Assembly (NCBI GenBank): GCA_002722245.1
Contig: PBLA01000030.1
Coordinates: 62,001 to 126,000, forward strand
DNA from: Flavobacteriales bacterium
GTDB lineage: Bacteria; Bacteroidota; Bacteroidia; Flavobacteriales_C; GCA-002722245
DNA: 64,000 bases
Reading direction: 5' to 3'
Below are positions 52,697-60,764 of the stretch, piece after piece (positions within the stretch are counted from its first letter, which is position 1; every line of letters starts with the position of its first letter). Under the pieces are notes generated by a model, which saw nothing but the letters and a program-made list of their open reading frames with translations, did not search any database and was not told where the DNA came from. The position numbers were made by a program, and so were the translations under genes.

Positions 52697-53464
52697 ATGT
52701 TAAAGCGATTGATTTTTGCAGTGATTATCTCATTGGTTTCTTGTTCTGTTGATGAGCTTCCTTCCTGTAATGGAATTGGCATTGAAGGAGAGATATGTAA
52801 GGAATACCAATATGTTAATGGGGACTTCAATGGAAGTAATCAATATTTTTATGATTTAGATACGCAGTTAAAAACAAAAACCATCACAAAAGGTAAGAAT
52901 GGAAATGAAGAGGGGAGTACTTTATATGCGTACGATTCATTAAAAAGAATTTCGCAAATTACACTGGAGGATATTAATGGCAGGGAACTCAGTGTAAAAA
53001 CGCTGAAATATAGTGATTCAGGGTTTTTGATCCTTGAAAAAATAGAAGGGCAATTGAATACAACATTTGAGCGACATTTTGAGAATAATGCGCTTGTTGC
53101 AGAAACTTACATGCAAGATGGTGGTGTTTTGTGGGTTGATTCATTGGAATATTTTTCAGGTACTGAAAGTTTGTATCGAAAAATTCGCTATTCGAATAAC
53201 TCCATTACTCAAATTATATACTTTGAAGATTATTCAAATAATGTAAAAGAAGAGAAAATAACAGATGCCAACGGTATGATACAATCAAGAAAGGTCTTAA
53301 AGTTTGATGAAAATGATAATATTTTGGAGGAATTAATTTATTCTGAAAGTGACCTGCTTGTAAAGCAATCGATTTATTCATACGAAAGTGGCTTATTGGA
53401 ACGTGTAGTGAAATTTAATGGGGCAGGGGTAGAGTTTGAACGTTTTGAATATCAAAGATTTTAA
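52697..53464 (+). CDS. Lipoprotein with MORN/YD-like repeats
   Basis: The 255-residue product has a lipobox-like SLVSC (about Cys16). The rest is made of short beta strands with repeating charged-aromatic patterns such as LKYSDSGFLILEKIEG, RHFENNALVAETYM, LKFDENDNILEELIY and YSYESGLLERVVKF, reminiscent of MORN-like or YD-like repeats. The function is unknown. ATG at 52697 gives a clean signal peptide. It is followed at once by the MBL-fold gene, whose ATG lies one base after this stop. Confidence 0.65.
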   Translation: MLKRLIFAVIISLVSCSVDELPSCNGIGIEGEICKEYQYVNGDFNGSNQYFYDLDTQLKTKTITKGKNGNEEGSTLYAYDSLKRISQITLEDINGRELSVKTLKYSDSGFLILEKIEGQLNTTFERHFENNALVAETYMQDGGVLWVDSLEYFSGTESLYRKIRYSNNSITQIIYFEDYSNNVKEEKITDANGMIQSRKVLKFDENDNILEELIYSESDLLVKQSIYSYESGLLERVVKFNGAGVEFERFEYQRF

Positions 53465-53465
53465 G

Positions 53466-54212
53466 ATGGAAATAAAAGTTTTAGGAACTGGGAATGCGTT
53501 TAATCAGCAAAGTAGAATGAACTCTTCTTTTTTCATTCATTCTGGAGATCAGAATATCTTAATCGATTGTGGATTCACCGTGCCTTTAGCTCTTCACAAT
53601 GAAAATATTGATCCATCATCAATTGATATGATCTTTATTACTCATTACCATGGAGACCACTATGCTGGATTATCCTCCTTATTATTAAGTTTAAAATATA
53701 TTTACAAGCAACAGAAGCCATTAAAAATTTGTGGGCCTGGTGACGTGAAGTCAAAGATAAGGGAGTTGCTTAGCGTGTTGTATAATGGGAATGAATCTTT
53801 ACTTGATGAATTAGCTATTGATTTTTTTTCAGTTCCTTCTGAGGGAGGACTGTTAACTATAGGTGAAATAGAAGTAGAGGTCTATAAAATGATCCATTCA
53901 TTAAAGGCTTTACCTGTTGGGTATGTGCTAAATTTAAATGAATTTAAGATTGGATTTTCAGGGGATACTTGTTGGCATAGCGGAGTAGAACAATTTCTAT
54001 CCGATTGTGATAAAGCAATTATTGAATGTAGTTTTTCAGAAAAAATAGGTGAAGGGCATATAAGCGTGGATGAATTAGAAGCAAGTGCCAAAATACAACA
54101 AAAGAAAAAAGATATTTACCTTACTCATTTGTACTCAGAGTCATCGAAAAAAGCAAAAGACTTTGGTTACAATGTTCTTGAAGATGGAGATCGCTTAAAT
54201 TTCAAATCTTAG
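53466..54212 (+). CDS. MBL-fold hydrolase (RNase Z-like)
   Basis: The 248-residue product is a compact metallo-beta-lactamase fold: IKVLGTGNAFNQQSRMNSS, NILIDCGFTVPL, the metal-binding THYHGDHYAG, GFSGDTCWHSG with the ligand Asp, and IIECSFSEKIGEGHIS and LTHLYSESS with the last histidines. This resembles RNase Z and related phosphodiesterases, but no exosite arm for tRNA binding is evident, so a small-molecule or cyclic-nucleotide phosphodiesterase is as likely. The upstream lipoprotein gene ends one base before. The convergent small gene overlaps its last 18 bases. Confidence 0.85.
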   Translation: MEIKVLGTGNAFNQQSRMNSSFFIHSGDQNILIDCGFTVPLALHNENIDPSSIDMIFITHYHGDHYAGLSSLLLSLKYIYKQQKPLKICGPGDVKSKIRELLSVLYNGNESLLDELAIDFFSVPSEGGLLTIGEIEVEVYKMIHSLKALPVGYVLNLNEFKIGFSGDTCWHSGVEQFLSDCDKAIIECSFSEKIGEGHISVDELEASAKIQQKKKDIYLTHLYSESSKKAKDFGYNVLEDGDRLNFKS

Positions 54213-54446
54213 CTCTTGTTTTTTAGGTTTAGATTTACTTTTCCAAAAAACCTCAGATTTAGTACTCATTGGATGTAATAGGTTGTAATAGTCATTGATA
54301 TTCATTCGTTTCGGTATTATTTTTTCCGATTGATCATATTGTATCTCAACGAATATAATGTCTTGATTATCATTATTGATGTTTCTTTTTTTCGAAAAAG
54401 TCAATAGAATTATTGAAAAAGTTAAGAGTGTAAATGATCGCTTCAT
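54195..54446 (-). CDS. Small secreted protein of unknown function
   Basis: The 83-residue product has a signal-peptide-like start (KRSFTLLTFSIILLTFS) and a polar remainder with IIFVEIQYDQSEKII and a basic end. I recognise no family. The start at 54446 is used; an upstream in-frame ATG is possible. It overlaps the end of the MBL gene by 18 bases on the other strand and lies close to the DUF4268 gene. It may be real, but evidence is limited. Confidence 0.4.
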   Translation of the reverse strand: MKRSFTLLTFSIILLTFSKKRNINNDNQDIIFVEIQYDQSEKIIPKRMNINDYYNLLHPMSTKSEVFWKSKSKPKKQELRFEI

Positions 54447-54485
54447 GTTGGTTTTATAATACAGAAAAACCAAAATGTAACAGAT

Positions 54486-54947
54486 TTAATTGTCTAAATC
54501 TCTAAAAATATCCTGTGAAACCTCCCAGAATTCATGTAAAGCAATTAGATTCTTTTCAATAAAGCAATATATTTCTCCCCAATCTGATTCACTATTTATA
54601 GATGGGCCTGTTAATTCAGTGTAAATCCTAGCAATATAATAACCTGAGTCTAAGCGGTATTTTTTTATCCAAACCATTTCATCCATTGATTGATTTAGAA
54701 TTGACTTGAATTCCTCAAATTGCTCATAAAAAATCTCTCTGATACTTTGATCTTTGTGCACGATATCAATACAAACTCTCGAGATTTTTTTTTGGCACTC
54801 AATTTTAAATTTTATATCATTCACTCCAGTTCTATAATTTACCCAACGAATTTTTTCTCCATATTCGGGGATATATTTTTTCATATAAATACCAAAATTG
54901 GTGAAAAATCGCATTTTTCTATTTCTAGACTCTTCTTTACTCCACAT
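54486..54947 (-). CDS. DUF4268 protein
   Basis: The 153-residue product matches DUF4268 (MWSKEESRNRKMRFFTNFG, KIRWVNYRTGVNDIKFKIE, VCIDIVHKDQSIREIFYEQF, WIKKYRLDSGYYIARIY and WGEIYCFIEKNLIALHEFW). It is often attached to or near nuclease-like or restriction proteins, but as a standalone protein its function is unknown. It is soluble. No signal is visible. The next 120 bases lead to fbaA on the other strand. Confidence 0.8.
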   Translation of the reverse strand: MWSKEESRNRKMRFFTNFGIYMKKYIPEYGEKIRWVNYRTGVNDIKFKIECQKKISRVCIDIVHKDQSIREIFYEQFEEFKSILNQSMDEMVWIKKYRLDSGYYIARIYTELTGPSINSESDWGEIYCFIEKNLIALHEFWEVSQDIFRDLDN

Positions 54948-55066
54948 ATCAGATAATGAGCTGTAAAAATAACATTTAATAAAATGTTAACGATCGATAC
55001 AAAGTATTAAAGGCACATTAACAAAGAAATGCTTATTTTAGCGGCAAAATTTAAACAAAGACTAAT

Positions 55067-56155
55067 ATGAGTGAAACTGCTGTTAAAATTGGACCAGGTG
55101 TAGTAACCGGTGATGGTGTTCAAGAAATATTTAGAATGGCTAAAGAGCATCAATTTGCTTTGCCAGGGGTGAATGTTGTATCATCCAATAGTATTAATGG
55201 AGTGCTAGAAACTGCAGCAGCAGTGGATTCTCCTGTAATTGTTCAATTTTCAAATGGAGGAGGACAGTTTGTTGCAGGAAAAGGACTTGGGAATGAAGGT
55301 CAAAAAGGAGCCATAGCTGGTTCGATTGCTGGTGCTCAGCATGTTTGGAATATGGCAGATAAATACGGTGCTACAGCATTATTACATACTGACCATTGTG
55401 CGAAAAAATTATTGCCTTGGATCGATGGATTATTGGATGCCGGTGAGGAATTTTATAAGGCGAATGGTGTGCCATTATTTTCTTCTCACATGATTGATTT
55501 GTCCGAAGAGTCACTAGAGGAGAATATGGATATCTGTAAACGATATTTAGAGAGAATGAGTAAAATGGGGATGACGTTAGAAATTGAATTAGGAATTACT
55601 GGTGGAGAGGAAGATGGTGTAGATAATTCTGATGTTGATGAGTCAAAATTATATACTCAGCCTGAAGAAGTTGCATATGCTTGGGATGAATTAAGTAAAG
55701 TTTCTGATAAATTTACAGTTGCTGCTGCTTTTGGAAATGTTCATGGTGTTTATAAGCCTGGAAACGTAAAATTGACGCCTAAAATTTTAGATAACTCTCA
55801 AAAGTTCTTAGAAAAAAGAGATGGTTTGGCAGATAAACCTGTTTCTTTTGTTTTTCATGGAGGTTCAGGTTCTTCAGTAGAGGAAATCAGAGAGGCTATT
55901 TCATATGGTTCTGTAAAAATGAATATTGACACCGATTTGCAATGGGCTTTTTGGGAAGGTGTAAAAGATTACTATGTTGCCAATGAAGCATACTTACAGG
56001 GTCAAATTGGTAGCCCTGATGGCGTAGACTCTCCAAATAAAAAATATTATGATCCTAGAGTATGGTTGAGAAAAGCAGAAGTGTCGTTTGTAGAGCGATT
56101 AAAACTAGCTTTTGATGACTTAAATAATATAGGAACAATGAAGTACTTCAGATAA
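55067..56155 (+). CDS. fbaA: Class II fructose-bisphosphate aldolase
   Basis: FbaA splits fructose 1,6-bisphosphate in glycolysis and makes it in gluconeogenesis. The 362-residue product is the long class IIA type: KIGPGVVTGDGVQEIF, LPGVNVVSSNSINGVLE, the zinc-binding LLHTDHCAKKLLPW, LEIELGITGGEEDG, AFGNVHGVY, FVFHGGSGSS and KMNIDTDLQWAFWEG are all conserved. A TATTTTAG box lies about 30 bases upstream. A strong terminator follows. Confidence 0.96.
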   Translation: MSETAVKIGPGVVTGDGVQEIFRMAKEHQFALPGVNVVSSNSINGVLETAAAVDSPVIVQFSNGGGQFVAGKGLGNEGQKGAIAGSIAGAQHVWNMADKYGATALLHTDHCAKKLLPWIDGLLDAGEEFYKANGVPLFSSHMIDLSEESLEENMDICKRYLERMSKMGMTLEIELGITGGEEDGVDNSDVDESKLYTQPEEVAYAWDELSKVSDKFTVAAAFGNVHGVYKPGNVKLTPKILDNSQKFLEKRDGLADKPVSFVFHGGSGSSVEEIREAISYGSVKMNIDTDLQWAFWEGVKDYYVANEAYLQGQIGSPDGVDSPNKKYYDPRVWLRKAEVSFVERLKLAFDDLNNIGTMKYFR

Positions 56156-56176
56156 GAAGTAGTGAATTAAAAAATG

Positions 56177-56210
56177 AAAAAATCCTTGCTAAATCTAGCA
56201 AGGATTTTTT
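56177..56210. terminator. Strong hairpin terminator of fbaA
   Basis: A 15-pair stem (56177-56191 with 56196-56210) around AATC, with AAAAAATCC at the base and TAGCAAGG before a T run. It can act on both strands but is placed for fbaA. The following ~210 bases to the next gene hold nothing I recognise. Confidence 0.85.
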
Positions 56211-56423
56211 TGTTTTAGATTGGAGTTTTTGTGTTTTGTCAATGAAAAAACGATTAAATATTTGGTGTTGTTCTTGAGAAATGGACATCAATATAATAAA
56301 GCCTCCTATAGGTTAATACTCTAAGTAATGATAATTCAGTACTTTTTTGTGAATAAAGAAGCTGGTATATGACCAAATATGATGTAAATCAGTTGAAATA
56401 ATAAATTCAGTTGGACACAAGAA

Positions 56424-57197
56424 TTAAATTATCTTTTTAATAATTCTTAAGTTGTGAGAGTAACTATTGCTTTCAGCATTATAAATCCCTTGATGATCCA
56501 GAGTATCTATTCTAACTTTTCCAGAAGCATGAATAATTTTATTGTTCCCTAATAAAATTCCAACATGTGTAATTTTTCCTTCATCATTATCAAAAAATGC
56601 TAAATCGCCTTCCTCAGCCTCCTCAATGAAAGAATACCCTTCCCCAAGTTTGGCTTGTTGATGAGCGTCTCTCGGAATCACTATGTTGTTAATTTTATAA
56701 ACAATTTGGGTAAATCCACTACAATCTATTCCAAAAGGTGATTTGCCACCCCAGAGGTATGGAGCATTTAAATACATAAATGCATCCTCTACAATTTTAC
56801 TTTTTATTTTAGGGTCTGAAGGGTTTGAAAAACTGCCTTCAAAAGGAATGATTTCAGTTCCAATTTTAAATGTCCCTTCATTAAAAAAGGGAAGTGTGCT
56901 TCCTTGAATGATGGGTAATAGGTTATTTTTGTATTTGATAACATGAACTAAATCAGTTGAGCAATGATAAGGTAATCGAGTTAAGCTATCAAAATCACCT
57001 TGACTTAGTTTTTTATATTGTTTTTTACAAATCCAACATTCATAACCATCAAAGTGATTTTTCACTTTGACGAACTTCTCTTTTGCTTCAATGATTGTGA
57101 ATATTTCGCCAAAAAGTAACTGAGTGATCATTTCACTTTTGTCGGAAGCTTCTGCTCTTCCTGGCACAACACTAAGTTCTATTATTCCGTATTTCAA
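56424..57197 (-). CDS. NlpC/P60 (C40) peptidase with N-terminal SH3-like domains
   Basis: The 257-residue product has an N-terminal bacterial SH3-like region (about 1-130; IIELSVVPGRAEASDKSEMITQLLFGE in the family style) and a C40 catalytic domain (about 135-250): APYLWGGKSPFGIDCSGFTQ (nucleophile Cys), THVGILLGNNKIIHAS (His and the third catalytic polar residue). It hydrolyses peptide bonds in peptidoglycan stems or gamma-D-glutamyl links. The start is TTG at 57197; no in-frame ATG lies upstream and the family starts exactly here. No signal peptide is evident, which is common for this group. The lolA gene lies 49 bases upstream. Confidence 0.9.
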   Translation of the reverse strand: MKYGIIELSVVPGRAEASDKSEMITQLLFGEIFTIIEAKEKFVKVKNHFDGYECWICKKQYKKLSQGDFDSLTRLPYHCSTDLVHVIKYKNNLLPIIQGSTLPFFNEGTFKIGTEIIPFEGSFSNPSDPKIKSKIVEDAFMYLNAPYLWGGKSPFGIDCSGFTQIVYKINNIVIPRDAHQQAKLGEGYSFIEEAEEGDLAFFDNDEGKITHVGILLGNNKIIHASGKVRIDTLDHQGIYNAESNSYSHNLRIIKKII

Positions 57198-57246
57198 AGC
57201 ATTAAAGTTTATTTTAACGTGAACTAAAAGAGAATGTTCTTTTCAA

Positions 57247-57981
57247 TTATTTTGCATTCCGTTGATCATCGCAGTCCCATCCTTTATTTGCGGGCCACCT
57301 TTGGCATTCACATTTAAAAATATCATCAGAGATAGTTGAATCGTATGTAGCATTATTTACGGTAACAGAGAATACTTTTGCACTCGTTTTGTGGAAAAGT
57401 TCAATTTTTTGAATTTCATGTGTTGAATTATTCACAAATAATGTAACTCTTCTGTAGGGTTGAGAATTGTCAGCATCAGGATATAAATCGATAAGGTCAA
57501 GAGTCACGTTATTTTCCGTTTGTTGTCCCATGTAGCGGTATTTATATCCTCTTTCATAAATTGTAAACATTTCCTGAGGCGAAAATTCATCGGGATCATT
57601 AAAATTGGCATCGGTTATTGATACCTCTTGGTCTTCTGTAATTACTTCACAAATACTGATACCATCACTTATTTTGATCGTGCCAAATATTTCATACCAA
57701 TACTTGTTTTCTTTGATCTTAAGTTTTCCTGTCTGTGTTTCCTCCATTTCTCCATTTTTAACAGTAAATGTGAAATCGAGTGTGATGTTCTTTCTTGATT
57801 TTGTTGTTTCTGTAACCTTATTCAATATTTCTGTGGCCTTGGGGTCTTTTTGAGGAATAGGTAATGAATTTGAAATAGTAGTAGATATCGTGTTATGATC
57901 CACTGGATTAACGTCAACTGTCAATGGAATTTCATTACTGGTTAACGAAGCTGCAAATAATGCTGCAAATAAGCTTTTCAT
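57247..57981 (-). CDS. lolA: LolA-family outer-membrane lipoprotein carrier
   Basis: The 244-residue product starts with a short export signal (KSLFAALFAAS) and continues with a LolA-type half-barrel: KATEILNKVTETTKSRKNITLDFTFTV, GKLKIKENKYWYEIF, EVITEDQEVSITDANF and the C-terminal VTLFVNNSTHEIQKIELF. LolA carries lipoproteins across the periplasm. The C-terminus adds a Cys-containing tail (FKCECQRWPANKGWDCDD) not typical of the E. coli protein. It lies 23 bases downstream of ftsK; ftsK followed by lolA is a standard Bacteroidota pair. Confidence 0.88.
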   Translation of the reverse strand: MKSLFAALFAASLTSNEIPLTVDVNPVDHNTISTTISNSLPIPQKDPKATEILNKVTETTKSRKNITLDFTFTVKNGEMEETQTGKLKIKENKYWYEIFGTIKISDGISICEVITEDQEVSITDANFNDPDEFSPQEMFTIYERGYKYRYMGQQTENNVTLDLIDLYPDADNSQPYRRVTLFVNNSTHEIQKIELFHKTSAKVFSVTVNNATYDSTISDDIFKCECQRWPANKGWDCDDQRNAK

Positions 57982-58004
57982 ACTTGGTTTACTTTAAGTT
58001 TAAA

Positions 58005-60635
58005 TTAATTAATGTTTTTTATTTCTAGGTCTATCAATTTCTGTTCCAAACTCATTTCATCTGGAACTAAAACTTGTCTTGCCTTACTTCCTTCAAAAGG
58101 TCCAATAATTCCTGCGGCTTCCAATTGATCAACAATTCTACCTGCTCTGTTATAGCCTAGTTTTAATTTTCTTTGAAGAAGCGAGGCTGATCCTTGTTGA
58201 TGCAAAACAATGATTCTTGCTGCTTCTTCAAACTTATCGTCTCGGTCATCCATGTCAATGTCTGTAGTTCCACTACCTTCACCATTTGGATCTATGTATT
58301 CAGGCAGTAGATGGGCATCTGGATAACCTCTCTGCTCTCCAATAAATTCGCAGATTTCTTCTACCTCTGGGGTGTCAACAAAAGCACATTGGATACGAAT
58401 AAGTTCATTACCTGTACTTAGGAGCATATCTCCTCTTCCTATAAGTTGATCAGCTCCACCTGCATCCAATATTGTTCTGGAGTCAATTTTTGAAGTGACT
58501 CTAAATGCAATACGAGCCGGGAAATTTGCTTTAATTGTACCTGTAATTATGTTAACAGAAGGTCTTTGTGTAGCAATAATTAAGTGAATGCCTATCGCTC
58601 TTGCGAGCTGAGCAAGTCGGGCAATTGGTGTTTCAATTTCCTTCCCTGCGGTCATAATTAAATCTGCAAATTCATCAATTACCAAAACTATGTATGGAAG
58701 AAATCGATGACCTTTTTCTGGATTTAATTTACGTTGTTTAAACTTTGCATTGTATTCAATAATATTCCTACAATGTGCATTTTTTAACAACTCGTATCGA
58801 TCATCCATTTCAATACAAAGAGAATTTACCGTATTTACTACTTTTTGAGTATCAGTAATGATTGCATCTTCTTCATCAGGTAGTTTAGCAAGAAAATGTC
58901 TATACACCTTATTAAATAAAGTGAGTTCAACTTTCTTTGGATCTACTAGAACCAACTTTAATTCCGAAGGATGTTTTCTGTAAAGTAAACTAACAAGAAT
59001 AGCATTTAAACCTACCGATTTTCCTTGTCCTGTTGCCCCTGCCATTAACAAATGAGGCATTTTGGCTAAATCAATTGTAAATGTCTCATTAGTAATTGTT
59101 TTACCTAATGCAAGAGGTAATTCCATTTTTGCTTCCTGAAAAGCTTTTGATGAAATTGCAGTATGCATGGATACAATATCAGGACTTGGATTTGGAACTT
59201 CTATACCAATTGTGCCTTTACCTGGAATAGGGGCAATGATTCGAATTCCTAAGGCAGAGAGGGAAAGCGCTATATCGTCTTCTAGGTTTTTTATTTTCGA
59301 TATTCGAACACCAGGTGCAGGTACGATTTCATACAAAGTTATGGTCGGTCCAATTGTTGCCTTAATGGAATCAATTTCTATTTTATAATTGCGTAGGGTA
59401 TTTACAATATTATCCTTGTTTTCTTCAAGGATGACCGGATCTACAGTTTGCTTTTGACCAGCATCGTATTGATTCAGTAAATCAATTTTTGGGAATTGAT
59501 AATCACCTAAATCTAGCTTTGGATCATATTCTCCAAATTCCCTCACTTTTTCATTGATTTCATCCTCGGAAAGCGATTCCTCTTTTTCAACAGCTTTTTC
59601 TACTTCAAAAGACAAATCAGATATAACAAGAGGAGTCTCTTCATCGCTCTTTGTTGATGTTTCCAGTGTTATATCCTCTTGGGTTTTAGATGAATTTATT
59701 GGCTGATTAGGTTCAATACTCAAAGAAATACTAGCATTCTCCTGAGGTTGCTCCTCTACAATTTGAGAATTGTTTAAACTTCCTTCATCAAAGTGCTCTG
59801 ATTCCGTGTCGCTTTTAGTCGTTGGTGTTTGCTGTATTGGATTTTCTTCAGGTAAAATGGTAGTGAAGGTGTTATTAGCCGTTATTATATTTTCTTTGCC
59901 TTCTTCTTTTTTTGAATCTAAATCACTTTCTCTTTTTGTAGATAAGTTAAACACATTCTCTAATTTATAATTGAATGAGAAACGAATAATTAGAAAGCAA
60001 AAAAATAGTAATATGAATGCGGTTCCCCATGTTCCTGAAATGTGCCCGAGCCATATATTTATTTGACTACCAACTGCCCCGCCATAATTAAATGTGCTTT
60101 TTTGGAAAATTAACCCTAGTAAAGTGGCTCCCCATAACATAATAGGAACGGTTTGCTGAACCGTTTTCTTTAATGGTAAAATTTCTTTTTTAAACGTGAG
60201 CTTCAATCCTGAAATAAAAAGTAGAAAAGGTATGCCAAACGCAAAAACACCAAAACTTCCGTTTATGAAAAAGTTGGAAAGTTTTGCACCTATGGTTCCC
60301 ATAGTGTTTTTAGGTTCATCATCATAATTATAGTTGTGATTGAATACTTCAAAACCTGTTGTGCTCCAAGTATGCACTTTATCCTGATCAAATTGCCAAG
60401 TAAAAAAATAGGAGACAAAACTTAAAAACAAAAAAAAGGCAGAAAGAAGAAAGGAAAGACCTATAATATATCGATTTCTTTCATTGGTGATGAATGTGCG
60501 TAAAGGAAGCGTTATTGATGCAAATGAAATAATTTTTTTGTCGGTCTTGTTTGATAACCTATTAGTCCCATTTTTTTTTTCTCTTGAGGGATTTTTAAAT
60601 GTATTTTTTTGTTGTTTTTTACGATTTCCAAACAT
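58005..60635 (-). CDS. ftsK: FtsK/SpoIIIE-type DNA translocase
   Basis: FtsK pumps chromosomal DNA at the division septum. The 876-residue product has four predicted membrane helices in the first ~230 residues, an acidic and Ser/Thr-rich linker (about 235-400), the alpha domain, the RecA-like motor with LLMAGATGQGKSVGLNAILV (Walker A) and IVLVIDEFADLI (Walker B), and a gamma winged-helix domain at the C-terminus (LLQRKLKLGYNRAGRIVDQLE). The linker is short compared with E. coli. It heads the ftsK-lolA unit; the 5' end lies about 100 bases from the repeat-protein terminator. Confidence 0.96.
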   Translation of the reverse strand: MFGNRKKQQKNTFKNPSREKKNGTNRLSNKTDKKIISFASITLPLRTFITNERNRYIIGLSFLLSAFFLFLSFVSYFFTWQFDQDKVHTWSTTGFEVFNHNYNYDDEPKNTMGTIGAKLSNFFINGSFGVFAFGIPFLLFISGLKLTFKKEILPLKKTVQQTVPIMLWGATLLGLIFQKSTFNYGGAVGSQINIWLGHISGTWGTAFILLFFCFLIIRFSFNYKLENVFNLSTKRESDLDSKKEEGKENIITANNTFTTILPEENPIQQTPTTKSDTESEHFDEGSLNNSQIVEEQPQENASISLSIEPNQPINSSKTQEDITLETSTKSDEETPLVISDLSFEVEKAVEKEESLSEDEINEKVREFGEYDPKLDLGDYQFPKIDLLNQYDAGQKQTVDPVILEENKDNIVNTLRNYKIEIDSIKATIGPTITLYEIVPAPGVRISKIKNLEDDIALSLSALGIRIIAPIPGKGTIGIEVPNPSPDIVSMHTAISSKAFQEAKMELPLALGKTITNETFTIDLAKMPHLLMAGATGQGKSVGLNAILVSLLYRKHPSELKLVLVDPKKVELTLFNKVYRHFLAKLPDEEDAIITDTQKVVNTVNSLCIEMDDRYELLKNAHCRNIIEYNAKFKQRKLNPEKGHRFLPYIVLVIDEFADLIMTAGKEIETPIARLAQLARAIGIHLIIATQRPSVNIITGTIKANFPARIAFRVTSKIDSRTILDAGGADQLIGRGDMLLSTGNELIRIQCAFVDTPEVEEICEFIGEQRGYPDAHLLPEYIDPNGEGSGTTDIDMDDRDDKFEEAARIIVLHQQGSASLLQRKLKLGYNRAGRIVDQLEAAGIIGPFEGSKARQVLVPDEMSLEQKLIDLEIKNIN

Positions 60636-60733
60636 GTCAATTCCACATCAGCGACCTAGCAATAAAAATAGTCTTAACCACCGTGCTAGATATACAGTAA
60701 CTCCAAAAGTTATACACTATTGTTTTTTGAAAT

Positions 60734-60763
60734 AAAAAAGCCCCGTATACACGAGGCTTTTTT
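60734..60763. terminator. Hairpin terminator of the repeat-protein gene
   Basis: AAAAAAGCC (60734-60742) pairs with GGCTTTTTT (60755-60763), and after one C-A mismatch CGT pairs with ACG around ATAC. It is immediately downstream of the INT_rpt gene stop on the minus strand and has T runs in both directions. Confidence 0.8.
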
Positions 60764-60764
60764 A

